64,000 bases of DNA from JBLEFH01 sp047345645 (GTDB taxonomy: Bacteria > Pseudomonadota > Alphaproteobacteria > Rhodobacterales > Rhodobacteraceae). The stretch lies in NCBI GenBank assembly GCA_047345645.1, contig JBLEFH010000007.1; one strand, 5' to 3'. Below are positions 24,350 to 33,472 of the stretch, piece by piece. The translations under genes were made by a program, and so were the position numbers. Every line of letters starts with the position of its first letter. The first letter of the stretch is position 1. The notes under the pieces were generated by a model. It had not been told where the DNA came from. It searched no databases and saw only the letters and a list, made by a program, of their open reading frames with translations.

Positions 24350-25543
24350 ATGCCATATAGTGACAAGGGCGGCCCATGGGGCAGCGGCAATGGTTCAAAC
24401 GGCGGCGGGAACGAGCCGCCCAAGACACCGCCGAAAACACCATGGGGACAGAGCGACCGTCCGCAGCGCCCGCAGCAGGGGCAGAAACCCGGCCAGCAGC
24501 AAGGCGAGATCGACATTGATGAGGTGATCCGCCAGGGCCAGGAAAAGCTGAAGGTCATTTTCGGCGGCAAATCCGGCAATGGCGGCGGTGGCAACACCCC
24601 CGGCGGCGGCAGAGGGCCGGGCGGCTTCGGCATCGGACTGATTGTGCTCGTGGTGATGGCCGGCGTGTGGCTCTACAATTCTTTCTATTCTGTGAAGCCG
24701 GAAGAACAGTCCGTAGAGCTGTTCCTTGGCGAGTTTTCGGAAATCGGCAATTCGGGTTTGAACTTCGCGCCTTGGCCGCTGGTCACGCATGAGGTTCTGC
24801 CGGTCACGCGGGAGAACACCGTGGATATCGGCGTCGGCGCACCAGAGTCGAATGACTCGGGGCTGATGCTGACCGGGGACGAGAACATCGTTGATATCGA
24901 TTTTCAGGTGGTCTGGAACATTTCGGACCCGGCGCAATATCTCTTCAACCTTGCTGAACCCGAAGAAACCATTCGCGCCGTGTCGGAATCGGCGATGCGC
25001 GAAGTTGTGGGCCGCTCGCAGCTTGGTCCGATCCTGAACCGCGACCGTGGGATCATTTCGGACGAGGTGCTGAACATCATTCAAACCACCCTCGACACCT
25101 ATAATTCCGGCGTGCGGATCGTCCGTCTCAACTTCGACAAGGCCGACCCGCCGAGCGAGGTGATCGACGCCTTCCGCGACGTTCAGGCCGCAGAGCAGGA
25201 GCGCGATACGCTGGAGAAACGTGCAGACGCCTATGCCAACGAAGTGCTGGCCGGTGCGCGTGGTGACGCCGCGCGGATCTTGCAGGATGCGGAAGCGTAT
25301 CGTGCGCGTGTGGTCAACGAGGCGACCGGTGAAGCGGCGCGCTTCAACTCGGTTCTCGAAGAATATGCCGAGGCAGAGGTTGTGACCCGCAAGCGTCTTT
25401 ATCTCGAGACCATGGAACAGGTGCTTGGCCAGAGCCAGAAAGTCATCCTGAACCAACCCGATGGCGGCCAGTCCGTGCTGCCTTATCTGCCGCTGGACCA
25501 GCTTCAGCGCAGCAATACCAACACGGATGAGGAGCAGCAGTAA
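24350..25543 (+). CDS. hflK: FtsH protease modulator HflK
   Basis: 397 residues. An unusually long Gly/Pro/Gln-rich N-terminal region (residues 1-90) precedes one membrane helix (IGLIVLVVMAGVWLYNSFY, about 92-112) and an SPFH/band-7 domain facing the periplasm, with an Ala/Arg-rich coiled coil from about residue 275. With HflC it forms a large cage around FtsH and limits its activity on membrane proteins. Its stop overlaps the hflC start by one base, and degP follows hflC with a four-base overlap, giving a membrane-quality-control operon. HflK is told from HflC by the glycine-rich N terminus and order. Confidence 0.96.
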   Translation: MPYSDKGGPWGSGNGSNGGGNEPPKTPPKTPWGQSDRPQRPQQGQKPGQQQGEIDIDEVIRQGQEKLKVIFGGKSGNGGGGNTPGGGRGPGGFGIGLIVLVVMAGVWLYNSFYSVKPEEQSVELFLGEFSEIGNSGLNFAPWPLVTHEVLPVTRENTVDIGVGAPESNDSGLMLTGDENIVDIDFQVVWNISDPAQYLFNLAEPEETIRAVSESAMREVVGRSQLGPILNRDRGIISDEVLNIIQTTLDTYNSGVRIVRLNFDKADPPSEVIDAFRDVQAAEQERDTLEKRADAYANEVLAGARGDAARILQDAEAYRARVVNEATGEAARFNSVLEEYAEAEVVTRKRLYLETMEQVLGQSQKVILNQPDGGQSVLPYLPLDQLQRSNTNTDEEQQ

Positions 25544-26679
25544 TGAATTTCAAACCCGTTATCCCCATTGTCCTGCTCGCCCTGATCATCGGGATCTGGC
25601 AGGCCGTGTTTATCGTCGACGAGCGTGAACGTGCGCTGGTGCTTCAGTTCGGTCAGGTGCGTGATGTGAAGGAAGAGCCGGGCCTCGCCTTCAAGGTGCC
25701 CTTCATCCAGAACGTCGTGCGCTATGACGACCGGATCCTCTCGCTCGACACCGAGCCGCTGGAGGTCACGCCCCTCGATGATCGCCGTCTTGTGGTCGAT
25801 GCCTTCGCGCGCTGGCGGATTTCCGATGTGGTGATGTTCCGTCAGGCGGTTTCGAATGGCGGGATCGACGCGGCAGAATCGCGTCTGCGCCGGATCCTGA
25901 ATGCGAGCCTTCGGGAAATCTTGGGTTCGGTCGACTCGAATGCGGTGCTTTCGGACAACCGCGTTTCGCTGATGAATGACATTCGCGACGAAGCGCGCGG
26001 CGATGCGGAATCGCTGGGTGTGGAGCTGATCGACGTGCGGATCAAACGTGCCGATCTGCCGCAACAGAACCTCGCCGCGACCTTTGCGCGGATGCAGGCG
26101 GAGCGGGAACGGGAAGCGGCGGATGAACGTGCGCGCGGCCGCGAGGCGGCGCAGAAGGTGCGCGCGGCGGCGGACCGGACCGTGGTGGAACTCGTTTCTG
26201 AGGCCAACAAGAAAGCCGAGATCGTGCGCGGTGAAGCGGATGCGGAGCGGAACAGCATCTATGCGGACGCTTATGGCCGGGACGAGGATTTCTTCGCCTT
26301 CTACCGCTCGCTCACCGCTTATGAGCGCGCGCTTGGCAATGGGTCCGCCTCGATGGTGATCTCGCCGGACAGCGAATTTTTCGATTACTTCAATGCGCTT
26401 ACCATTGATGGGGCTGAAATTCAGGATGTTGTGATCACTGAGCGGGTTGAAACTCCCGAGGTCGAACCTGATCTCGAAGTTACGGTAGAAGATATTCGGG
26501 ACCGTGCGGAAAATCCGGATGCGGAGCTTGGCACCAATGCCGACGAAGCCCCGGCTGAGGACGACACGGATGCCGGCGCCGCGGAGGCTCCTGAGGCCGA
26601 GGCGACGACCGAGGCCGCAGAAGAGGCTGATGAGGCACCCGCCGCTGAGACCGAGCAGACTGAGGAGACCCAAGAATGA
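25543..26679 (+). CDS. hflC: FtsH protease modulator HflC with acidic tail
   Basis: 378 residues. A membrane helix (IPIVLLALIIGIWQAVFIVD, residues 7-26) leads into an SPFH domain; the coiled coil includes MQAEREREAADERARGREAA. The core ends near residue 300 (YFNALTIDGAEIQDVVITER). It is followed by about 75 residues that are almost only Glu, Asp, Ala, Thr and Pro, a tail not found in enterobacterial HflC, which ends after the core. The tail would lie in the periplasm. Overlaps hflK by one base and degP by four bases. Confidence 0.95.
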   Translation: MNFKPVIPIVLLALIIGIWQAVFIVDERERALVLQFGQVRDVKEEPGLAFKVPFIQNVVRYDDRILSLDTEPLEVTPLDDRRLVVDAFARWRISDVVMFRQAVSNGGIDAAESRLRRILNASLREILGSVDSNAVLSDNRVSLMNDIRDEARGDAESLGVELIDVRIKRADLPQQNLAATFARMQAEREREAADERARGREAAQKVRAAADRTVVELVSEANKKAEIVRGEADAERNSIYADAYGRDEDFFAFYRSLTAYERALGNGSASMVISPDSEFFDYFNALTIDGAEIQDVVITERVETPEVEPDLEVTVEDIRDRAENPDAELGTNADEAPAEDDTDAGAAEAPEAEATTEAAEEADEAPAAETEQTEETQE

Positions 26680-28199
26680 ATACCGTAAAGGCCTATGCTG
26701 CCCCGCTGGATCGGACCCGGCAATCGCTCAAGGCATTGTTGATGGCGGGGCTTTGTGCCGGTGCGCTCATCGCGGCACAACCGGCGGAGGCACAGCCCGC
26801 AGGCGCCCCGGAGAGTTTCGCGGAGCTTGTGGAAGATATGGGGCCGGCGGTGGTCAACATCGCCACCACCACCACGATTGAAATGACACAAGGCGGCAAT
26901 GGTGTCGGGCCGATGATCCCCGAGGGTTCGCCCTTCGAGGACATGCTGCGCGACTTCTTCGACCAGATCCCGCAAATGCCCCAGCAATCGCCGCAGCAGC
27001 GCCCGCCGCGGTCTTCCAACGCGCTTGGTTCGGGCTTCGTGATTTCGGCGGATGGCTATGTGGTCACGAACAACCACGTGATTGACGGCGCGGACAAGAT
27101 CGAGGTCGAGTTCCAGTCCGGCAACACGCTTCAGGCCAAGGTGATCGGGACCGACCCGAAAACCGATATCGCGCTTCTGAAGGTCGATGCCGATGAGCCG
27201 CTGCCCTTCGCCCGTTTCGGCGACTCGGATGCCGCGCGGGTTGGGGACTGGGTGCTGGCGATCGGCAACCCGCTCGGTCAGGGCTTTTCCGTGAGCCAAG
27301 GGATCGTGTCGGCCCGTGGGCGCTCTCTTCAGGGCAATTACGACGACTTCATCCAGACCGATGCCGCGATCAACCGGGGCAACTCGGGCGGCCCGCTCTT
27401 CAACATGCAGGGCGAGGTGATCGGTGTGAACACCGCGATCCTGTCGCCGAATGGCGGCTCCATCGGGATCGGCTTCTCGATGTCGTCGAATGTGGTCGAA
27501 CAGGTGGTCGAGCAGCTTCGCGAATATGGTGAAACCCGCCGCGGCTGGCTTGGCGTTCAGATCCAGAACATCAATGAGGACATGTCCGAAGCGCTTGGTC
27601 TTGAAAGCACCAATGGCGCGCTGGTCAGCGATGTGCCGGAAGGGCCCGCGCGGATGGCCGGGATCGAGACGGGTGATGTGATCACCGCGTTTAATGGCGA
27701 GGAAGTGGACGATGTGTCCGAACTGATCCGCCTTGTCGGGGAAGCCGAAGTGGGCAGCACCGCCCGCGTGGTGGTGTTTCGCGATGGCCAGACGGAGACG
27801 CTCCGTGTTGAGCTGGGCCGTCTTGAAGATGCCTTGGGCGAGACCAATGGCGACGAGCAAGACAACCCCGATCAGCCGGAAACCCCGGAAACTGCGCCGA
27901 CGATTCTTGGCATGACCCTCGCGCCGCTCAATGCGGAAACACGCGACACCTTCGGCCTGCCGGACGACGCGCAAGGCGTGGTTGTGATGGAGCTTGAGGG
28001 ATCGAGCGAGGCGTTTGAGAAGGGCCTGCGCGCCGGTGACGTGATCTCGGAAGCCGCCCAGACCAGCATTTCCTCGGTCGAGGATCTGCGCGCGGCGGTG
28101 GAGACGGCCCGTGAAGAAGGCAAATCCTCGGTCCTCTTCCTCGTGCGCCGGGAAGGCCAGCCGCGTTTCGTGGCCGTGCCGCTCACCGAAGACGAGTAA
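26676..28199 (+). CDS. degP: Do-family periplasmic serine protease (DegP/DegQ type)
   Basis: 507 residues. A signal peptide spans about residues 1-40 (LLMAGLCAGALIAAQPAEAQ) with an extended N terminus. The trypsin-like domain has the triad His in VTNNHVIDGADK, Asp in DPKTDIALLKVD and Ser in NRGNSGGPLFNMQG. Two PDZ domains follow, at about residues 285-380 and 410-500, separated by a Glu/Pro/Thr-rich linker. It degrades or holds misfolded envelope proteins. Coupling to hflK/hflC by overlap suggests joint expression. A strong terminator follows. The exact subtype (DegP, DegQ or MucD) cannot be fixed. Confidence 0.95.
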   Translation: MNTVKAYAAPLDRTRQSLKALLMAGLCAGALIAAQPAEAQPAGAPESFAELVEDMGPAVVNIATTTTIEMTQGGNGVGPMIPEGSPFEDMLRDFFDQIPQMPQQSPQQRPPRSSNALGSGFVISADGYVVTNNHVIDGADKIEVEFQSGNTLQAKVIGTDPKTDIALLKVDADEPLPFARFGDSDAARVGDWVLAIGNPLGQGFSVSQGIVSARGRSLQGNYDDFIQTDAAINRGNSGGPLFNMQGEVIGVNTAILSPNGGSIGIGFSMSSNVVEQVVEQLREYGETRRGWLGVQIQNINEDMSEALGLESTNGALVSDVPEGPARMAGIETGDVITAFNGEEVDDVSELIRLVGEAEVGSTARVVVFRDGQTETLRVELGRLEDALGETNGDEQDNPDQPETPETAPTILGMTLAPLNAETRDTFGLPDDAQGVVVMELEGSSEAFEKGLRAGDVISEAAQTSISSVEDLRAAVETAREEGKSSVLFLVRREGQPRFVAVPLTEDE

Positions 28200-28216
28200 G
28201 CGTTAGACGAAACAGA

Positions 28217-28251
28217 AAAGGCGCGGGAGGCAAACCCTTCCGCGCCTTTTT
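28217..28251 (+). terminator. Rho-independent terminator of the hflK-hflC-degP operon
   Basis: AAAAGGCGCGG (28217-28227) pairs with CCGCGCCTTTT (28240-28250), ending in a T-run; the inner GAGG/CCTT part adds to the stem. The A/T flanks are symmetric, so it may also act on the convergent RTX gene. Confidence 0.9.
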
Positions 28252-28279
28252 GCTGTCCGCCCTTCGAGTGGGTGGGCGT

Positions 28280-29176
28280 TCAGAAGAGGAAGAGATCCGC
28301 TGTCAGGTCATGGGCGTCGATCCCGTCCAGCGTGACAGTGCCGTCCGCCAGATGGATCATCGCGCCGGTATCGTGATCGGTGATCTCCAATGTGTCGAAA
28401 CCGTAGGGGCCGCGAATGGCGATGCGGTCGTGATCGAGGTTGAAATCGGTCACGTGATCCTCGCCCCGGTCATTGTCGCGGAAGACGAACACGTCGCGGC
28501 CATGCCCGCCGGTCAGCACGTCATCGCCCGCGCCGCCGATGAGCCGGTCCCGGCCCTGACCGCCGCGCAGCGTGTCGTCGCCATAATTGCCGATCAGCAC
28601 GTCGTGATCCTGAAACCCGCGCAGCAGATCATCACCCGCCAGCCCGATCAGCTTGTCATTGCCGCGATGGCCGAGGACCACATCGTCATTCATTGTCGCC
28701 GTCAGATGGTCATTGCCGCCGCGCCCGGCCATATGCGCGCCTTCCAGCGCCACGCCATTGTTGAGCGACACCCGATCCGCGCCCATGCTGCCACGAAAGG
28801 CGAGGCCGGTTTCCTGAAGCTGATAGGTGATTTCGGATGGGTCCGGCAGGGTCCAGGCCGCGCCGTTTTTGGTGTCGTCATAGCGCAGCGTGACCTCGAT
28901 CCCGCTCGTCTGCATCCGCGCCACGAGCGCGCCGCTGTGATCGCGCAGGGTCAGCGTTTCGATATGGACCACCTGCGCCTCGCCAAATTCCGCCGCGCCG
29001 AGATTGGCCGGATCCGCCGTCACCGACAGACGGCCCGAGCCGTCCGTGAATCGCGATCCGCTTTCCTGCTCCAGCGTGCCGAAATAGTCGAAATTCATAT
29101 GCAGCGGCAGGGTCACACCCTTTTGCCCATGCGGCGCCGCCAATGGCACCATCGTCTGAATAATCAATCGACCCAT
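28280..29176 (-). CDS. RTX-type calcium-binding repeat protein
   Basis: 298 residues from ATG 29176, which has AGGTGG upstream; the GTG at 29188 is less likely. The first about 150 residues form a beta-rich domain without Cys or signal peptide. Residues about 155-235 carry RTX nonapeptide repeats, for example GRGGNDHLT, GLAGDDLLRG, GNYGDDTLRG, GGQGRDRLIG and GGAGDDVLTG, which bind calcium in a beta-roll. The end (GRDVFVFRDN, DHVTDFNLDHDRI) resembles C-terminal type I secretion signals. Type I secretion is inferred; no ABC exporter lies nearby. Convergent with the degP operon, sharing its terminator region. Confidence 0.8.
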   Translation of the reverse strand: MGRLIIQTMVPLAAPHGQKGVTLPLHMNFDYFGTLEQESGSRFTDGSGRLSVTADPANLGAAEFGEAQVVHIETLTLRDHSGALVARMQTSGIEVTLRYDDTKNGAAWTLPDPSEITYQLQETGLAFRGSMGADRVSLNNGVALEGAHMAGRGGNDHLTATMNDDVVLGHRGNDKLIGLAGDDLLRGFQDHDVLIGNYGDDTLRGGQGRDRLIGGAGDDVLTGGHGRDVFVFRDNDRGEDHVTDFNLDHDRIAIRGPYGFDTLEITDHDTGAMIHLADGTVTLDGIDAHDLTADLFLF

Positions 29177-29425
29177 GTGAACACCCACCTATCCTCGGCG
29201 GCCCTCACCCAGAGCCGCGCTGTCGAGGGGGAATTTGCGGCAAAACTCATGAAAATTCAAAATAAACCGGGTGAAGTAGTTAATTAAAGCATCCTGCATA
29301 TTTGAAATTTAGTTGTGAAAAATTGACGCCGCTGCATTTGCCGTTTCCGCCCTTTTCCCCGGAGGCAGAAATGACTAGGTTCTGCCGCGACGAGGATGGC
29401 CCGTAGCAAGTAAGGAAGATGAGCG

Positions 29426-29749
29426 ATGGTCAAGATCACCTACATTGAGCATGACGGCAAAGAGCATGTGGTCGATGTGGCCCCGGGTCTCACGGTTATG
29501 GAAGGCGCGCGGGACAATGACATTCCGGGCATCGAGGCCGATTGCGGCGGTGCCTGTGCCTGTTCGACCTGCCATGTCTATGTGGACCCGAGCTGGACCG
29601 ACAAGCTCCCGGCCAAGGACATGATGGAAGAGGACATGCTCGATTTCGCCTATGCGCCGGACCCCGAGACCTCGCGGCTGACCTGTCAGCTCAAGGTCAC
29701 GGAGGATCTCGACGGGCTGGTCGTGCGGATGCCCGAGAAACAGATCTAA
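29426..29749 (+). CDS. [2Fe-2S] ferredoxin, adrenodoxin type
   Basis: 107 residues, soluble. Cluster ligands lie in DCGGACACSTCH (C-x5-C-x2-C spacing, about residues 39-50) with the fourth Cys in SRLTCQLKV near residue 86. The pattern and length match the ISC/adrenodoxin-type ferredoxins that donate electrons in cluster assembly or to P450 enzymes. The start ATG is preceded by GAAGATGAG. A P450 gene lies at 50802 in this window, so it could be a redox partner; this is inference only, since the two are 21 kb apart. Monocistronic, with a hairpin after it. Confidence 0.93.
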   Translation: MVKITYIEHDGKEHVVDVAPGLTVMEGARDNDIPGIEADCGGACACSTCHVYVDPSWTDKLPAKDMMEEDMLDFAYAPDPETSRLTCQLKVTEDLDGLVVRMPEKQI

Positions 29750-29788
29750 AGCAGACCCGGCAAACAGTTTCGGTTTTTCAGATGGATG

Positions 29789-29810
29789 CGCCGCCCCTTC
29801 GAGGGCGGCG
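29789..29810 (+). terminator. Hairpin after ferredoxin gene
   Basis: CGCCGCCC (29789-29796) pairs perfectly with GGGCGGCG (29803-29810) around CTTCGA. Only two T follow, so termination may be incomplete, and the MATE gene starts about 100 bases on. Confidence 0.55.
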
Positions 29811-29910
29811 TTCTGCGATCTGCGTCACAGTTCCGGGGGTGGACAGGGCGCTAGGATTTCGGTTATTCGGCACGGATTCCCCCGCGCATGGTTTGGGGAT
29901 GGAGTTTCGT

Positions 29911-31269
29911 ATGCAACAGGATCCAAGCTGGAAGGGCCATCTGATGGCCACGCTGCGCCTTGCCGTGCCGCTTGTCGGCGCGCAACTGGCGCAGATCGCG
30001 ATTGGCACGACCGATACGGTGATGGTCGGGCGGCTCGGCGCCTATGATCTGGCCGCCGCCGTGCTCGGCACGCAGTTCTATTTCATCATTTTCATCTTCG
30101 GCTCGGGCTTTGCCTATGCCGTGATGCCGATGGCCTCCGGGGCCGCGGCGTCCGATGATGTGGTGTCCGTGCGCCGCTCGGTCCGCATGGGACTTTGGGT
30201 CAACATCGCCTTTGCGATCATCACGATTCCGCTGATGTGGTTCTCCGGCGCGCTGCTGATCGCGTTCCGCCAGCAGCCCGACCTCGCCATGCACGCGCAA
30301 AGCTATATCCGCATCGCCATGTGGGCGCTCTTGCCCGCGCTGACCGTGATGACACTTCGCTCCTATCTCTCGGCTCTGGAGAGGGCCGGGATGGTGCTGT
30401 TCGCCACGCTCGCCGGATTCTTCGCCAATATCCTGCTGAATTACGCGCTGATTTTCGGCAATTTCGGCTTCCCCGCCCTCGGCCTGCGCGGCGCGGCTTT
30501 TGCGACCGTCGGCACGAATATCGTGATGGCCGGGGCGCTGCTCATCTATGTGAACCGCGCGGGTTTCCTCAAACGGTTCAACCTCTTTCAACGCTTCTGG
30601 CGGGCGGATTGGTCAATGTTCGGCGCGGTGGTCCGGCTCGGCCTGCCGATCAGCGCGACTCTTGTGGCCGAGGTCGGCATGTTCGTCGCCGTCTCACTGA
30701 TGGTTGGCTGGATCGGGACGGTGGAACTCGCCGCCCACGGGATCGCGCTGCAAATCACCTCGGTCGGCTTCATGATCCCGCTCGGCCTCGCCTCGGTCGC
30801 GACCGTTCGCGTCGGCCGCGCCGTTGGCCGGAACGACGCCAAGGGCCTGCGCCGCGCCTCGCTCGTGATCATCTATCTGACCATCGGCGTGACCGTCGCG
30901 CTGGCGATCATCCTGACCACCTTCCGCGAAGGGCTGGTCGGGCTGTTCCTCGATCTCGACAACCCGGAATCGCCCGAAATCCTCGCCATCGGTGCGCCGC
31001 TCCTGCTGATCGCCGCCGCGTTCCAGCTGGTGGACGGTCTGCAAGCCGTCGGTGCGGGATTGCTCCGCGGGATCAAGGACATGACCGTCACCATGATCAT
31101 CGCCCTGATCTCCTATTGGGTGATCGGCCTTGGCAGCGCTTACCTGATGGCCTTCGTCTGGGACTACGGCGTCATGGGCATCTGGGCCGGCCTCGCCTTC
31201 GGTCTCGCCGGCGCAGCCATTGCGATGACCTGGCGGTATTTCCGGGGGCTTGGGCGGGTGTTGGGTTGA
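29911..31269 (+). CDS. MATE-family multidrug efflux transporter
   Basis: 452 residues with twelve membrane segments in two six-helix bundles, full length for the family. ATG 29911 is chosen because GGAG lies six bases upstream; in-frame starts further up lie in the hairpin region. The first helix region LAVPLVGAQLAQIAIGTTDTVMVGRLG is the MATE signature in halves, repeated in the second bundle as LGLPISATLVAEVGMFVAVS. These proteins export cationic drugs or metabolites using Na+ or H+. Substrate unknown. Its stop lies two bases from the stop of the convergent gene at 31271. Confidence 0.93.
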   Translation: MQQDPSWKGHLMATLRLAVPLVGAQLAQIAIGTTDTVMVGRLGAYDLAAAVLGTQFYFIIFIFGSGFAYAVMPMASGAAASDDVVSVRRSVRMGLWVNIAFAIITIPLMWFSGALLIAFRQQPDLAMHAQSYIRIAMWALLPALTVMTLRSYLSALERAGMVLFATLAGFFANILLNYALIFGNFGFPALGLRGAAFATVGTNIVMAGALLIYVNRAGFLKRFNLFQRFWRADWSMFGAVVRLGLPISATLVAEVGMFVAVSLMVGWIGTVELAAHGIALQITSVGFMIPLGLASVATVRVGRAVGRNDAKGLRRASLVIIYLTIGVTVALAIILTTFREGLVGLFLDLDNPESPEILAIGAPLLLIAAAFQLVDGLQAVGAGLLRGIKDMTVTMIIALISYWVIGLGSAYLMAFVWDYGVMGIWAGLAFGLAGAAIAMTWRYFRGLGRVLG

Positions 31270-31270
31270 T

Positions 31271-32002
31271 CTATTTGTTCCCGAGAAACATGATCTCGTC
31301 GAGCGCGTCTTGATCCTTCACATTGACCTTAAGGCGATGCATGTCAAAGCCATCGCAGCGATCCGTGCGGACGAAGCGTATATCGACGAGATCGAGAACT
31401 TTCTGCGGATCGTTAGCAAAATCTTCGTCCACAAAGGTGCCGTAAGGCTCAGCAAGCGCGATCTTTTGTGCCTGCGTGATGGCCGAAGCATTGACGCCTC
31501 CCTCGCCATCGAGATGTGGTGCGGGTGAGCCCATTCGCGAGATGGTCGTCAGGGTGACGTTAAACTCCTTTGTGTGCTCTTCGCCACCAGACGTTCTGGC
31601 GGCGTAGGGCACACACCAAGGAGGCAGGTAAGAACTTTCGCCAGCAGCCATTTGGTGCCAGTCATTTGGGCCATCTTCTAGATGATAATTATTGCAGGTC
31701 GGTGGATTGGTCCAATTAGGATCAGATTCTCCACTAACGCCATCATCGGACGTTCGAACCATACGGTCCTTCGTTTTGAGACACTGCGCTGCGCCGGGAA
31801 TCCAAAACTCATCCGAATATTGTTCATCGGACGCCATTCCAAGTGCGACAAATTCAGCAATGGCTTCAGGCTGGCGCGCTTTATTCGTCTCGGTCAAATT
31901 TCGGTCGATCATGAAGATAAACCCGCCGAGCAACACCGCCATGATACCAAAAATCGCAAGGACGGTGATCAGCAGCAGCTTTGCGAATTTCTTCAGCGTC
32001 AT
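31271..32002 (-). CDS. Unrecognised membrane-anchored protein downstream of purD
   Basis: 243 residues. One N-terminal membrane helix (LLLITVLAIFGIMAVLLGGF, about 9-29) followed by a soluble, Cys-containing periplasmic part (Cys near residues 80, 103, 130 and 221) rich in acidic and polar residues. No family recognised. The start overlaps the purD stop by one base, so it is translated from the purD message. Base composition is less GC-rich than purD, suggesting the gene was inserted behind it. The end shows no retention or sorting signal. Confidence 0.7.
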   Translation of the reverse strand: MTLKKFAKLLLITVLAIFGIMAVLLGGFIFMIDRNLTETNKARQPEAIAEFVALGMASDEQYSDEFWIPGAAQCLKTKDRMVRTSDDGVSGESDPNWTNPPTCNNYHLEDGPNDWHQMAAGESSYLPPWCVPYAARTSGGEEHTKEFNVTLTTISRMGSPAPHLDGEGGVNASAITQAQKIALAEPYGTFVDEDFANDPQKVLDLVDIRFVRTDRCDGFDMHRLKVNVKDQDALDEIMFLGNK

Positions 32003-33255
32003 CAGAGCGCCCGCCAGCCAATATCGCGGCGGTAAAACCCGTCTTCCCAGTCGATCCCGTCAATCGCGCCGTAAGCGCGGTCGCGGGCGGCGGCGAGGTC
32101 GGGGCCGCGGGCGGTGATGTTGAGGACGCGGCCACCGCTGGCGGTGAGTTTGCCGTCCGCCATCGCCGTGCCTGCGTGGAAGATCTGCACCAGCGGGTCA
32201 TTGCTCTCCGCGCCGGTGATCTCGGTGCCTTTCTGGTAAGCCTCGGGATAGCCCTTCGCGGCCATCACCACCGTCATGGCGTGATCGTCGGCCCATTGCG
32301 GGGCCGGGATCTCTTCGCCGCGCGCGGCCGCCAGCAGGAGGTCCAGCATCTGCGCGCCGAGGCGGGCGCAGAGGGCCTGACATTCGGGATCGCCGAAGCG
32401 CACATTATATTCCACCAGCCGCGCGCGCCCGTCCTCGATCATCAGACCCGCATAGAGCACGCCCTCAAACGGGGTGCCGCGCCGCGCCATTTCCGCAAGG
32501 GTGGGGTGGATGATCTCGTCCATCGCCTGGGTCAGAACCGCGTCGGTCAGCACGGGGGCCGGGGAGTAGGCGCCCATGCCGCCGGTGTTGAGGCCCGTAT
32601 CGCCTTCGCCGACGCGTTTGTGGTCCTGCGCCGTCCCGACGGGCATGGCCGTCTCGCCATGGCAGAGAACGAAGAGGGAGGCTTCCTCGCCGGTCATGAA
32701 CTCCTCGATCACGACCTCCGCGCCCGCCGCGCCGAACTGGCCGCCGAACATCTCGGAAATCGCCGTCTCCGCCTCGCCGAGGGTTTCGGGGATGATGACC
32801 CCTTTGCCCGCCGCCAAACCGTCCGCCTTGATGACGAGCGGCATCCCTTGCGCGCGGACATAATCCAGCGCGGCGGACTCATTGGTGAAATGCGCATAGC
32901 CCGCCGTCGGCGCGCCGCTGGCGTCGCAAATCTCTTTGGTGAAGGCTTTGGAGGCTTCCAGTTTCGCCGCCGCCTTGGACGGGCCGAAGCAAAGCACACC
33001 CGCCGCGCGGAGCGCGTCCGCGACACCTGCCGCAAGCGGCGCTTCGGCGCCAATCACAACAAAATCAATGGAATATTCGTCGCAGAGCGCCACCACCGCG
33101 TCGGGATCGCAAGGGTCAATCGCCACGCAATCGCCAAGCGCCGCCATGCCGGGATTGCCGGGCGCGGAGATCAGCCGGTCGCATTTCGGGTTCTGCGCCA
33201 CGGCCCATGCCAGCGCATGTTCACGCCCGCCGCTGCCAAGGATCAAAATATTCAT
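32002..33255 (-). CDS. purD: Phosphoribosylamine-glycine ligase
   Basis: 417 residues; makes GAR from phosphoribosylamine, glycine and ATP, the second step of purine synthesis. Signatures: NILILGSGGREHALAWAV at the N terminus, VVIGAEAPLAAGVADALR, LPLVIKADGLAAGKGV-like MPLVIKADGLAAGKGVII of the ATP-grasp core, and VEYNVRFGDPECQAL near residues 285-300, the metal-binding signature. Full length. The gene downstream overlaps its stop by one base. Divergent from xseA across a 217-base gap in which I see no other gene. Confidence 0.97.
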   Translation of the reverse strand: MNILILGSGGREHALAWAVAQNPKCDRLISAPGNPGMAALGDCVAIDPCDPDAVVALCDEYSIDFVVIGAEAPLAAGVADALRAAGVLCFGPSKAAAKLEASKAFTKEICDASGAPTAGYAHFTNESAALDYVRAQGMPLVIKADGLAAGKGVIIPETLGEAETAISEMFGGQFGAAGAEVVIEEFMTGEEASLFVLCHGETAMPVGTAQDHKRVGEGDTGLNTGGMGAYSPAPVLTDAVLTQAMDEIIHPTLAEMARRGTPFEGVLYAGLMIEDGRARLVEYNVRFGDPECQALCARLGAQMLDLLLAAARGEEIPAPQWADDHAMTVVMAAKGYPEAYQKGTEITGAESNDPLVQIFHAGTAMADGKLTASGGRVLNITARGPDLAAARDRAYGAIDGIDWEDGFYRRDIGWRAL

Positions 33256-33472
33256 TGCTTTAGTCTCCCCTTAACTCTTGGCCTTGTAAGCAGAAGGGGA
33301 CGCGGGGGCAATCACTAGAGATGGAGGGCCGCTCGATCGCGCAGCGTTCTGCATCCTTCTTACGTTGCCGCATCGGCTCTTCTCCTAGAGGTGGTGTAAA
33401 ATGGGGGCCTCGCTCCCGCGTCAACCTTCCCCTATCGCTTGATCCTGCGGCCCGGACGGGGCAACAAGGGGC

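Noticed and set aside
26421..27974. 517-codon minus-strand frame opposite hflC and degP
   Set aside because: Antisense of two well-supported genes in high-GC DNA; no motif or signal.
28210..28260. Small RNA gene at the hairpin after degP
   Set aside because: Explained as the operon terminator; no separate promoter visible.
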